In this document: piece after piece, positions 31,075 to 41,329 of the stretch
How positions within the stretch are numbered: the first letter of the stretch is position 1
Layout: each line of letters starts with the position of its first letter
NCBI GenBank assembly: GCA_021234155.1
Contig: JAJEKV010000021.1
Location: 14,757,760-14,821,759, forward strand
Direction of reading: 5' to 3'
Origin: Isoetes taiwanensis
Lineage: Eukaryota > Streptophyta > Lycopodiopsida > Isoetales > Isoetaceae
Length of the DNA stretch: 64,000 nucleotides
Program-made: the position numbers and the translations under genes
Notes under the pieces: model-generated
Seen by the model: only the letters and a program-made list of their open reading frames with translations
What the model was told of the DNA's origin: nothing
The model's database searches: none

Positions 31075-31274
31075 CATTTCTTGATACTCAAAACTATACA
31101 TGCTTTCAACCAAATGGTAGTTCCGTTGTTGATCTTCTACTAAGTAATCCTGCTTGCACAATGGTTCAAAAATTTCATGTTCTTAACAAGAAACTTGTTT
31201 CTGATCATGCGTCCCTTAGCCTAACGCTTAAAGCTAAAAAGTTTCTTGTTCCTAAGCAAATTTTGATGCCTTAG
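31075..31274 (+). pseudogene. LINE endonuclease, C-terminal part
   Basis: Reads FLDTQNYTCFQPNGSSVVDL then LLSNPAC and LVSDHASLSLTL. The SDH triad, with catalytic His, is the end motif of the endonuclease/exonuclease fold. It continues the domain that stops at 28082. A stop codon follows at 31272. Confidence 0.75.
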
Positions 31275-31275
31275 C

Positions 31276-32830
31276 GCATCAAGGCTCATTATAAAAATGT
31301 ACACCACTATGCGGATGCTTTGACATGCAGACTTGAACAGGTGAAATGGCCAGCTGATGCATTTGAATACAGCCATACCCTGATTGAAAACATTCTCAGA
31401 GTGGCAAAAGAAGTCTTTGGAACTACTAAATGCAGGTTCAGGCAGCACAACCAAAAGTGGTTTGACAAGGAATGTATGTTTGCTAAAAAGAATTTGAGTG
31501 CGGCTGCTGATTACCAGCAAGCCAAAAAGGCATATAAAAAGCTTCTGAGGCGAAAGAAGAATGATTGGCAGCGCATACATGAAGCAGATTTGACTAGTAG
31601 GTTACTAGAAGAGCCAAAAACTTTTTGGAACATAACAAAAAAGTGTTGATTTTGCCGCAGAAGAGATGATCATTTGGCTTCGTGAACTCTTTATGGTTCC
31701 TGCTCAAAGGAAAATGATGCAGAAGTATCCTGTAAGTGAAAGCATTTTTACCCCACTGGATGTTCAAGAAATGCTATCTCGCATGAAAAATGGCAGATCT
31801 CCTGATAATCTAGGCATGGTGTCAGAGTTATGTAAATGGGGAGGTGATCTACTCCTTGATAAACTTGCTTATCTCTTCAATCTAGTGCTCAAACAAGGCA
31901 GTCTTCCAGATACTTGGTATGTTAGCAGGGTTGTTCCAGTTTATAAATGTGGTGACGTAAAAGACATACATAATTACAGAACAATTCTAGTTGGGCAATT
32001 GTATGGCCAAGATTTTTGCTTCTTTGATTGAACGGAAATTAGTTGATTGGGCTACAAAAGTAGATGCTAGAGCAGCATGTCAAGCATGTTTCAGATCTGG
32101 TTACTCTACAGTAGACTATTTAGTGACACTTCGGGTGCTCACGGAAAATGCCAAGGGCAGAGGGAACCAATTATACCTTGCTTTCATGGATCTGACTAAA
32201 GCCTTCGACCGTATAGATCGAGATAAACTTCAAAATAGAAGGATGAAATTGGAGTCCCTCTTGCTCTAAAAGAAGCAATAGCGTGCCTATACAAGAAAGT
32301 CTTAATAGAGCTCTCATTTCCCCTTCACTCTGACACACATGTACATAGCGTCATAGGAGTCAAGTAGGGCTGCCCCTGCTCTCCAGCGCTCTTTGGGCTT
32401 TTTATTGATGAAGTTGAATCCTGGCTTGAAAATGAGAGTGGAATTGGAGCTGAAATATGTAGTCATGTTATTAAACGGCTACTCTTTGCTGATGACATTG
32501 TGCTCGTCTCTAGAACTCAATCTGGATTGCAGTCTCACCTTAATATATTCCATGACTTCTGCAAACAAAAAGGTATGTCTGTTAATCATTCCAAATCCAA
32601 AACTATGGTATTTGGATCACGCTCTCCCGCTGATTTTTCAATTGGAGGTGTTGCTCTTGAAGCGGTTATGCAATACAAATACATGGGAATTGAAATGTGT
32701 TCTAACTATAAGTGGACAGCAGCAGCATCTAAGAGGGCAATAGGTGGCTTACGAGCACTGTCAAAATAATCTGGAAGGATGGCATTTACGCAAGTTGCTC
32801 TTTGGTATACTGGTTAAACCAGTAATGCTA
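31276..32830 (+). pseudogene. LINE reverse transcriptase domain, with stops
   Basis: A lysine-rich linker (KKAYKKLLRRKKNDWQRIHE) precedes the polymerase. Fingers read MKNGRSPDNLGMVSEL and KQGSLPDTWYVSRVVPVYK. Block A is AFMDLTKAFDRIDRDKL (near 32200). The catalytic box reads LLFADDIVLVSRTQ (near 32490), an accepted FADD variant. The thumb part has VNHSKSKTMVFGS and YKYMGIEMCSNYKW. A frame change near 32000, a truncated segment near 32260 and a stop at 32767-32769 inactivate it. Confidence 0.85.
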
Positions 32831-33012
32831 TATGGATGCCCATCTTGGCACCTGGATTAGCAGAGTCAGGGTGGACTAAGCTAGAAAGAGTACAAAAGAA
32901 ATTCCTCCTTGAAGAATTGGGAGCAAAGGCCCAAACACCTTACATTATGCTCCTAGCTGAAACATGATTTGTTCCGATTGAGGTTGATACTCTATGCCAG
33001 ACACTGCATTAC

Positions 33013-33660
33013 TTGAATAGAATCTCGCATCTTGACCCAGAACGGATTCCATCTCAAGCGCTTGTGTATTCTCAAGGAAAACTAAATGGATGGTATGCTG
33101 CAGTAATTAAGTGGGCAAACAAATGGGGCATTTCACCTGGCAGTTGGCCACATGAATGGGAAGAACTGCAAGCCAAACTTTGGCTAGATTGTGACAAAAG
33201 TGTAAAAGCATCCTTCTACAAGAAGGAAATTAATAATCTTGCCACCTACTGTGAGTAGCCATATCTGGGGTCAGATCTAAGATTGGGCTTAAGGAAAACC
33301 ATTTCCAGGGTGCGACTCTCTTCCCATCACCTTGCCATTGAAACTGGTAGATGGCAAGGCTTAGAGCGTAAAGATCGGTTGTGCCCCTGCTGCCTGACTG
33401 AACCGCAAATTGAAGATGAGGTACACGCCTTCCTTTCTTGTCCATCATATGAACATGTTCGAGATGCTTTTGATATCAGGGCTGATAATCTTGCAGACTT
33501 GTTCAGTATACATCCAAATAGATTAGGGGCATATTTGAAATCCATTTTTAAGGAAAGGACAGATGTTATACAGTTGTATGAGCACATGTCATTGCTTGAA
33601 AATTCTGGCATATTAAATTACATATTGGAACCTTCGCCTATAGACCATGTTGTTGCCTAA
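33013..33660 (+). pseudogene. LINE C-terminal region with CCHC-like zinc motif
   Basis: After a stop at 33256-33258 the frame reads SSHHLAIETGRWQGLERKDR then LCPCCLTEPQIEDEVHAFLS CP. The CxxC...H..C arrangement is a conserved C-terminal zinc motif of LINE ORF2 proteins. It ends with a stop at 33658-33660. About 75 bp later a T-rich segment may mark the element end. Confidence 0.75.
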
Positions 33661-34336
33661 AAACAACAAATGTAAATATTTTGCCAAATGGACCGGAGGG
33701 TCCTCCAAAATGGCATGATTATAGAAAGCATCTCGTGCTAATTTTTTTTTTTAGCAATAGGGAATTTTATAAGTTAACCGGTAGTCTATATTGTTATAGT
33801 GTTGCTAGGAATTCGGCAAGCACTGCTGAACTGACACAAGGGTTCATCTCCGTGAGTTTCCAACTGGCAGGGACAAATTTATTAGATAAGATTTGGAAAA
33901 AGAGGTGAGAATCCTCCACTCACAGTTTCAAGCTGAGTACCTCAGAAACGGAAACAGAAACGGCCTCTTTATTGCTAATCATAAAAGGATGCCAATCATT
34001 CTGTTGCACTGTTGTCTTCATAAGTTGGCATCATTCTTTTTGTGTTCTTTTTTTGGTATGCTGTTTGCATCATGGCGAAAAAAAATGCCGGAACATCCAT
34101 CTGTGTTGCTAGCACTGGACTCTCGTTTATTCCATACTCCATCACTGGCCTATATTCTACATCCTCCTCGTGCTTTTTCACGAACTCTGGTATCTCAATT
34201 TCATTTTCCTCCATAAACTCCCACAGAAATTCCACCTTGCTCACATACTCAATCTTCCAATACAGCCTAAAATGCACAATCTTTTTTATCAAGATACTAC
34301 CAGAAAACTTTTTACAAAATTGCGATGATCTTACCT

Positions 34337-35152
34337 TTAACCGGCAGGCTTTCAGATCAGCGCAATCCTGGCCATTGATTGCTGCCCTGTGATAGGGCAT
34401 AACAGGCAAGTGGAAACAGGGAAGAAGAGCAGCAGCGTTGCAACTTTGCCCTGGATTCAGCTTCGGGAGGATTTTTTGCCCTGGATTCAGCTTCGGATGC
34501 TGATAATCCAGGCTAGGACTTGATAACCGAGCTCTGGACTCCTGATAACCGATCTTTGGCCCTCCGAAGCTGTGATAACCGAGCTATTGAAGCTCAGATC
34601 CTAGGTATGGATGAGGCAGCTTGCCTGCCCGGTTAAAGGGGATAAACACCCCTGCTCGCCCATTACCTCAGATAAATGGGCTCGCCCCTCCGGGCTCGCC
34701 CATTTATCTGAGGTAATGGGCTCTCAGGGGTGTTTATCCCCTTCTTAACCGGCAGGCTTTCAGATCAGCGCAATCCTGGCCATTGATTGCTGCCCTGTGA
34801 TAGGGCATAACAGGCAAGTGGAAACAGGGAAGAAGAGCAGCAGCGTTGCAACTTTGCCCTGGATTCAGCTTCGGGAGGATTTTTTGCCCTGGATTCAGCT
34901 TCGGATGCTGATAATCCAGGCTAGGACTTGATAACCGAGCTCTGGACTCCTGATAACCGATCTTTGGCCCTCCGAAGCTGTGATAACCGAGCTATTGAAG
35001 CTCAGATCCTAGGTATGGATGAGGCAGCTTGCCTGCCCGGTTAAAGGGGATAAACACCCCTGCTCGCCCATTACCTCAGATAAATGGGCTCGCCCCTCCG
35101 GGCTCGCCCATTTATCTGAGGTAATGGGCTCTCAGGGGTGTTTATCCCCTTC
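34337..35152. repeat. Two identical tandem 408-bp units inserted at a splice donor
   Basis: Unit 1 is 34337-34744 and unit 2 is 34745-35152, identical by eye. Each starts TTAACCGGCAGGC; GCCTGCCCGGTTAA lies about 290 bp later in the unit as an inverted partner. Then comes a 104-bp hairpin. Internal short repeats include CCCTGGATTCAGCTTCGG (twice) and GATAACCGA (three times). A related piece (TGACAATCCAGACTAGG) lies at 62590-62650. Exact identity could also mean a recent duplication or an assembly effect. Confidence 0.85.
34638..34741. repeat. 104-bp hairpin inside the 408-bp unit (again at 35046-35149)
   Basis: Outer arms are GGGGATAAACACCCCTG and its complement. Inner arms are GCCCATTACCTCAGATAAAT and its complement, with a 16-base loop. 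Only three bases on each side are unpaired. Transcribed RNA would fold into a long stable stem. Confidence 0.9.
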
Positions 35153-35673
35153 TTCGCTCAGGAAGAACCGGCCTAGCATCCAAAGACAAAGCCTAGATCG
35201 CAACCCTGGATGCACAAAATATACAGCTTCCAATTTCTGCTTTATATCCTTTGGTAATCCCTCGTAAATCCACCTTAGAATTCCTGGATTATTATCCTCG
35301 GTCACACAAGCGTCAAAATACACCAACACAAAGCTCGTATTCATAAATTCGTGCCAGATTTTAGAGACTATAAAGTCGAGGAGCCGTTTCTTGCAAATAC
35401 TACTCCCTACAATATACAAAGACACGCATTTTAGAGTCAGAAATAAGATCGGGCGGAAGAATACCTGTAAAATTCGAGATAGAAATGAAAAGTGATCTAA
35501 CCAGGAAAGCATTTCCCAACGATGGCAAGAATGGGCCTCCCCTGCTTGTCAAGGCCATGAAATCTTAGAAAATGCAGCTTTTCCAGATCTAAGAAATCGT
35601 CTGCGGCATCATGCTCAAAAACCGGCTCTGAAATTGAAGGTTTATGAGAATGCTGGAGTAGCAAAGGCCACAT

Positions 35674-36970
35674 TTTGGGAGTACTACTCTGTTCTGCTTC
35701 TATGGCGTTTTATGGACGTTTCCAGGAGGGAAAGGAATTCTGGCGCATAAAACATTTCTGGTAAAAATGGGAATATAATAGGCACCTTAACAAACTGGGT
35801 CCTAGATATTTATGATGGTTTTGTGGTGGTTTCCATAATATGCTAGGCGTTTATAACCATTTGGTATCTCAAAACATTTGGGCTTTTCAATGTGTTACTG
35901 GCCCACTGCAACCAACGACTGAGATCTAATCTTAAATATAAAATCCGAGGGCCAAATTGTTAAGGATGTCTATCACTTTTGATTTGTGACTTCAACATAT
36001 ATGATGACGATGAGCACAGTAACAATTGACAGTGTGGTGAAACCTAGAGGAACAACATTGGCCCTAAAATCTTGCAAGTGCAAAAAGAGGATTTTCTCGA
36101 ATTGAGATGGCAAACGATAGATGCTAGTCATTTGTTTCGATGGGGTCCATGTGAAAATCAACGTCCAGTGTTAGAGGGCACAAGGAGATTTGAGATGGGT
36201 GGAGGCTCTTTTCATGGTTGGATTTGATCGAAGGGCTTCGCCAGAATGGCTATGGATGCAAGCGCTTTATGTTAACAACCCAACTAGACAATGTCATCTT
36301 TGCTTTGTAAGTGAACTTCCATGGCTTGTTATGTCAATGCAAATAGGTTTTATAAACACCTTGTTCATTCTTAAATATCATTCTTAGGTAGGTCGTGGCT
36401 ATAACATTTTCGCCTTTGTCTTGGTGATTGATGGTTAGTTGGTTGATTCAATTGAGTGGGTTATATACGGCTACAGGTTCCTCATGAGGACATAGAATTA
36501 GATGTAATGTGTAGTTAAATTCATTAGATGCAATTTCAAGCATTGTATAAGCGAAAATGGAACTACTATAGAGATGCTTTTAGGCTCTAAAGATGAACTG
36601 AGAGGCCTACCAGTAGGCAAATTAGGGAGGAGGTTGATGGTCGAAATAATGATAGTGCATAGAAACAAAGCAACGGAATTGAAGAAAATGCATGGAAACA
36701 AGGAAACACGGATGAGAGAGTGATGAAATCGCGATTTTCAACATGGATAAAAAGAAACTTGTCCAATGAGGCTAGAAGCGCTAGAGTAGTAGAAGCTTTG
36801 CAGTCCCTTTTTGCATCTGTAAACATGATCTCTAATATGGAACAGCTACTATAGACCTCAAATGACAAGTTAGAACAGAGCATACCAATGTAACTGTGAT
36901 TGACCATTCTAAACTTGAAGAACTTGGAAAGACTAGCTGCTGGTTTTTTCACCGGAAGCTTCTTGGATCA
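35674..36970. other. No supported gene
   Basis: Upstream region of the minus CRAL-TRIO gene and AT-rich intergenic sequence. Several open frames around 36.2-36.9 kb lack motifs. Confidence 0.4.
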
Positions 36971-36972
36971 TA

Positions 36973-37360
36973 GTGACTGCAACTCTGGTTGGCAGCACAT
37001 CTGAGGCCTTAAAATTACCTCAATTTCAGACCCTTAAAGCAATAGGAAAAAACTTTTTCTTGATTTTGTTTGATGATGAACATGGAGTTGAGAAACTGAT
37101 ATCCAGAGGAGCTGATCACTTTCCAGGAAATTTTATCTTGTATCAGTACTATACAACAAGTTTTAAGTCTGATAAATTTCTGCCATTAAAGTTCAGTGCT
37201 AGTTAGAGATAGAAAAACTTCCTCCAGATGTGTTAGATGCCGAGTTTATTATTGCAATAGCAAAGACACTAGGGACATATATCGCTCACTCTATTACAAA
37301 CGGTCCCCGGATATGTGTTGGAAATTCTGCATAAGAAGGTATCCCCAAGGTTACAAATGT
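36973..37360 (+). pseudogene. LINE ORF1-type protein with DUF4283-like domain
   Basis: Reads LKAIGKNFFLILFDDEHGVE, then ISRGADHFPGNFILYQYY, and after a frame change IEKLPPDVLDAEFIIAIAKT and LGTYIAHSITNGPRICVG. The succession (F/D-rich strand, G-W/D turn, lp.e, Ig..lG, RicV) is that of DUF4283-type gag-like proteins of plant LINEs. It lies 5' of the LINE polymerase remnant ending at 39.3 kb. Confidence 0.55.
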
Positions 37361-39325
37361 GCAAAGTGGAAGGTACTAAGTTACTCGCTCTTTAGTCTAA
37401 AGCTTATTAATAGATGGAAAATCCGTAGAATGTTTCCTTCCATGGAAATTATAGGGCTAGAGGGCTATTTTGTGAATGAAAGCAGGAGTAAAACAGTTTC
37501 CATAGTAATGGCAAAGAGGATGAGATGAGAACTAGCGGGCAGGCCAGACCAAACACAGAAATAGGGATGCCAGAGCAGTGATGCATGTTGCTGATGATGT
37601 TGCTTTTTCGGAGAACATAGAAGTGAATGTCACTTTTAGTGCCTGAAATTGTGAAAGAAATGACGAATAACTTGTGCCAGATTTGGCAAGGACGATCCAG
37701 TCGTAAAGGGATTGCTTGGAAAGGGCATAAGCAGAAATGTGTTCTATTTTATTATGCTCTATAGGTTCTTATGATGGGCAACGATACAGTGGTCATTCTC
37801 CAGCCATTCTCCAGATACCTATGCTGCAAGAAAGGTAGTCTGGAAATTCTAATGCTAAAACTATTCATGTAACATTTTCATCAGATGGGCTTGAACAAAG
37901 TTGGGGTTGGATGTTAGAATAGGAAATGATATTGCACGTGCAATGACTGCAAATAAGGATGCCAAGCACTCTACATTGAGAATCGTTGGTGGCCAAGAAT
38001 TCTGTGATGTTCCTTGGTGATGTAGACCCCTTAGCTTACACCCCAGCTGACATGCATCAGTATCTGGATGCTTTGGATATCTTCTGCTAGGCCACTGAAA
38101 TGCCTGCTAATTTGGCTGAGAAAAAGGTCCTGCTTGTTTCATCTTCGCATCAACCAAGGCATCCCTTCTTTACTTACCAGGGTCAAAATGTGGAGGTTGC
38201 ACCAACCTACAAGTGTTTGAAAGTGGGCTTTTCTTTTACCACATTTTGACACTCTTCTATTCGACTAGAAATGACGGTGGGCTGAAAGGCACTGTATGCA
38301 TGCAGAATAACAGTTAAAGAGAAGAGCTTTATGGCTGGGTCCATCAGTCGCACTTGTTTACGGTCTTGGTGGAGCCCGTTCTTCTATATGGAATGGAGGC
38401 CTAGGGTCTGGTGGTACCCTTTGCCACTTGGCATGAGTTGGAGCGACTGTAAAAAAACTTCTTAGCTCAGGCATTTTGGGTAAAATCCATGGTTCCATGC
38501 CAGATTCTTCTATAGGAGACAGGCCTTTTGCCTCTTCAGACTGCACTCGACTGCCACATTATCTATTTTCAGAAGGTAGTCAGTATGGGCAACGCTCATC
38601 TCCCCAACTTTGCTTATACCATGGCAATGGTTTCGCGGTGCCACAAAGCCTACTGGAAGGAAAACCTTCTCCCAATGGAATAGGCAGGAGCAGGTACAAA
38701 CTGAAGAGGATCACCATAACTGGAGGCATTATCTCGATACTTGCTTCCTCGACAAGCTTTGGGATGATAGTGCCCTGGAACAGGTCAAGACAACACACTA
38801 CTAGATCCAGATAAATCCTATGCTTGAATGAGGTCCACAATGCTACCTGCATACACATTTGCCTATGAAGAGGTACAGACTCATAGCGTTCATTTGCATA
38901 GATGTGCATCACCTCAAAATTGAGACAGGCAGATGGATCCAAGAGGCACGAGAGGATAGGCTTTGTCAATGTTGTCAGTTGGGAGTCATTGAGGATGAGT
39001 GTTGCACTCTTCAGACTGCCCTACCTTCGATGATACCCGGGAACTGTAATGTTGGGCACGACTTTAGTGGGTTACTGGGATCATATCTTCAGGAGGTGAT
39101 GGATATGCGCACTCATCTATGTCTCATAGACACTATCTTGAAATGTGTCATTGTACAATTTATCACCATGTTTATTATTGACAGCATTTTTCCCCTCGAA
39201 AACCCTTTGGGTCTTTTTAAACTTAACAGTAAGGCATTTGTTGCACTCTTTTATTGGGTCCCATAGACCGATTAGTCTCCATGGATGATAAAAAGCCCAT
39301 TCAGTACAATTTTATTCTATTGTTA
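37361..39325 (+). mobile_element. LINE remnant, polymerase C-terminus and 3' tail
   Basis: Most of 37.4-38.8 kb is broken in all frames, with scattered fragments such as YKCLKVGFSF. From 38890 the frame reads DVHHLKIETGRWIQEAREDR then LCQCCQLGVIEDE, the same C-terminal zinc motif as at 33.3 kb. At 39190-39325 the 3' tail follows: CTCGAAAACCCTTTGGG, TTATTGGGTCCCATAGACC, TAGTCTCCATGGATG and TTTTATTCTATTG. This identifies the tail family seen alone elsewhere in the window. The element ends where the minus-strand copia sequence begins. Confidence 0.65.
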
Positions 39326-39378
39326 GAAGGTGGTCAACATGGGGGGTACTCGACTTCCCAACTTTACCTACACAATGG

Positions 39379-39790
39379 CTATAGATCCATAATGTTTTGA
39401 GGCCTATTGGAGAAGAAACACATAAGTTGGTTTTCCAGATGAAATGAGCAGGAACATGCATGTGTACGAGTGGATAGCGCCTTTGCTGCAAGGGTTGTTG
39501 CTGCATATTCTGACTCTGCTGTAGATAAAGCAATTGAAGATTGTTTCTTGCTTCTCCAACTAACTGGCCCTTCTCCAAGCATCAATAAATAACCTGAGGT
39601 TGATTTTCACTCATCTTGATCCCCACACCAGTCTGCATCACAATAAGCCTTCAAGATTAGATCATTTGAGTAAAAAATTATTCCATTAGCTTTTGTTCCT
39701 TTCAGATATCTCAACACCCTTTTAGCTGCTAACCAATGTCCCTTTCCATTATTGTATCTGCTAAGAACATTGACAATGTAGGCCTGGCCT
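39379..39790 (-). pseudogene. Copia connection and RNase H domain
   Basis: Near 39570-39470 the frame reads GPVSWRSKKQSSIALSTAES then EYAATTLAAKAL, the hallmark RNase H end of copia polyproteins. The frame decays afterwards and no polypurine tract or LTR follows. Confidence 0.75.
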
Positions 39791-39794
39791 TGTA

Positions 39795-40493
39795 TTATTT
39801 GCTATGTATAATAGACTTCCCATCAGGGGTCTGTAGGGGGTTTCTGTCATTTCCTTTCTCTCTTTTTCTGTCTGTGGGCATAACCTTTTTTGATATCTTT
39901 ATTCCTGGTACAACTGGTGTATTGGTGGAGTTACAATCAGTCATATTAAATCTGTCAATCACTGTGTTGATGTATTTTTCCTGTGAAAGAGTGATCCTTT
40001 TATCTTTCCTGTCACGTGTAACCTCAATCCCTAGGAACTGTCTTAATTCATCTAAATCTGATATTTGAAACTTTTCCTTTAATATGTTTTTGCATTTGTC
40101 TAATATCATTGTACTGTTGGCTGCCATAACACAATCATCCACATATAAACCAACTATACAATACTCTTTCTCATCTCTAAAAATATAAACATTTCCATCA
40201 TGCTTGAGTGCCTCAAATCCCTGTTCTTTTAAATAATTGTCAATGCATTTGTTCCATTGTCTAGGTGACTGCTTAAGACCATAAACCGCCTTCTTCAATT
40301 TCCAAACTTTGTTTTCACCTTCCTCATAACCAGGAGCCTGTTTCATGAATATTTCTTCCTCTAAATCAGCATTTAAGAAGGCTGTGCTAACATCCATATG
40401 ATGTAGCTCTAGATCATAAACATTAGCCATAGCAATTAGCATTCTAATGCTTGTTAACTTAACCACTGGAGAATAGGTCTCTTCATAGTCCAC
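39795..40493 (-). CDS. Copia reverse transcriptase
   Basis: Continues in frame after the stop: DYEETYSPVVKLTSIRMLIA, LHHMDVSTAFLNADLEEEI, VYGLKQSPRQWNKCIDNYL, and the catalytic box IVGLYVDDCVMAAN with YVDD. Then FQISDLDELRQFLGIEV. These are the standard copia blocks in order. It copies element RNA to cDNA. The frame is lost near 39800, before RNase H. Confidence 0.9.
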   Translation of the reverse strand: MDYEETYSPVVKLTSIRMLIAMANVYDLELHHMDVSTAFLNADLEEEIFMKQAPGYEEGENKVWKLKKAVYGLKQSPRQWNKCIDNYLKEQGFEALKHDGNVYIFRDEKEYCIVGLYVDDCVMAANSTMILDKCKNILKEKFQISDLDELRQFLGIEVTRDRKDKRITLSQEKYINTVIDRFNMTDCNSTNTPVVPGIKISKKVMPTDRKREKGNDRNPLQTPDGKSIIHSK

Positions 40494-40514
40494 ACCTTGT
40501 TTTTGAGAATATCC

Positions 40515-41312
40515 CTAAGCTACAAGTCTTGCCTTATATTTAGTACTTCCATCTGCATTCAATTTTAACTTGTATACCCATTTATTTCCAACAATGTTTT
40601 TATTTTTAGGCATTATAACCAATTCATAGGTTGAAGTCCTGTCAAAAGCATTCATTTCTTCTTCCATTGCCTTTTTCCACATATTTCCATTTAGACTGTT
40701 TATAGCATCTTCAAATGTTTTAGGAACTCCATCTTCCAATACCATTAATGCCTCACTTATGTTTTCCTTGTGTAATCTGCTATTTTTGCCATCATTCTCT
40801 CTTCCATAATTTTCAATGTTTATGTTCAAGTCTTCTTTAAGCCTTTCTGCTTCTGTTTTTCTCTTCTTGTACCTTCCACTTGGAATTTCATTAGAAATTC
40901 TCTGATCATTTTCAATACCTTGATTTTCTATAGTCCCCTCCTTTTCCTCATCTTCTTCACTGTCACTTTCAGCATTTTCATGTGTTGACACAACTGCTGG
41001 TCCTGTTAATTCTTCTCCCTTCTCTTGTTCCTCCTCTGCCAGAGACTTTTCCATTTCAGTTTGCATAGGTTCTTTGTTTATTCCCCTTGGTCTATACAAT
41101 TCCTTTTCAACAAAATCAACATCCCTGCTGACTAAAATTTTTCTGCTTGCAGGGTCATATACTCTATATCCTTTTGAGTGTTCTTCATATCCTACTAAGT
41201 AGGTTATCATTGACATATCATCGAGCTTCAATCTTTTCTCTTCTGGTATATGAGTATAAGTTAAGCATCCAAATGCTCTAAACTTTTCATAATTATGGGC
41301 TTTCCTGACCAT
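40515..41312 (-). CDS. Copia integrase C-terminus and start of reverse transcriptase
   Basis: Begins with the integrase tail (KFRAFGCLTYTHIPEEKRLK, YLVGYEEHSKGYRVYDP). A long acidic linker follows (EEDEEKEGT), then the polymerase start WKKAMEEEMNAFDRTSTYEL and VGNKWVYKLKLNADGSTKYK. The frame stops at TAG (40512-40514) directly after KARLVA, where copia elements have KARLVAQG. The same frame continues with GYSQKQG, so a single CAG to TAG change probably caused the stop. Confidence 0.85.
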   Translation of the reverse strand: MVRKAHNYEKFRAFGCLTYTHIPEEKRLKLDDMSMITYLVGYEEHSKGYRVYDPASRKILVSRDVDFVEKELYRPRGINKEPMQTEMEKSLAEEEQEKGEELTGPAVVSTHENAESDSEEDEEKEGTIENQGIENDQRISNEIPSGRYKKRKTEAERLKEDLNINIENYGRENDGKNSRLHKENISEALMVLEDGVPKTFEDAINSLNGNMWKKAMEEEMNAFDRTSTYELVIMPKNKNIVGNKWVYKLKLNADGSTKYKARLVA

Positions 41313-41329
41313 AATTCTTCTGGACTTTT

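Larger units (their letters stand above)
25301..33750 (+). mobile_element. L1-like LINE with two nested insertions
   Basis: In order on the plus strand: tandem 5' monomers (25.3-25.7 kb), coiled coil and C-terminal domain of ORF1 (26.2-27.45 kb), endonuclease (27.45-28.08 and about 31.07-31.27 kb), linker, reverse transcriptase (31.7-32.8 kb) and a C-terminal CCHC-type motif (33.3-33.66 kb). A 507-bp insert splits ORF1 and a block of nearly 3 kb splits the endonuclease. Stops at 31272, 32029 and 32767 and frame shifts make it inactive. The same C-terminal motif occurs in the LINE at 38.9 kb, so both belong to one lineage. Confidence 0.85.
33996..35673 (-). pseudogene. CRAL-TRIO (SEC14-like) gene, copy 1, exon 2 border disrupted
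   Basis: Three exons on the minus strand. Exon 1 is 35673-35502 (MWPLLLQHSHKP, then DDFLDLEKLHFLRFHGL), donor G/GTTAG. Exon 2 starts at 35406 after TGTAG (SSICKKRLLDFIVSK, DNNPGILRWIYEGL, VYFVHPGLRSR). Exon 3 is 34266-33996 after TTTTAG (LYWKIEYVSKVEFLWE, EYRPVMEYGI) with stop at 33996. These motifs are those of the short plant proteins with a divergent CRAL-TRIO lipid-binding domain. The intact paralogue lies at 62985-63796. Two 408-bp units are inserted between GCGAA of exon 2 and AGGTAAG, the old donor. Reading on from exon 2 meets a TGA a few codons into the insert, so the C-terminal third is lost unless the insert is spliced around. Confidence 0.75.

Noticed and set aside
34042-34392. 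Plus-strand 116-codon frame
   Set aside because: Lies opposite exon 3 of the minus-strand CRAL-TRIO gene, whose motifs and splice border are convincing.
34337-35152. LTR pair of a small retroelement
   Set aside because: The two identical units are directly adjacent, with no internal region, and lack TG..CA ends.
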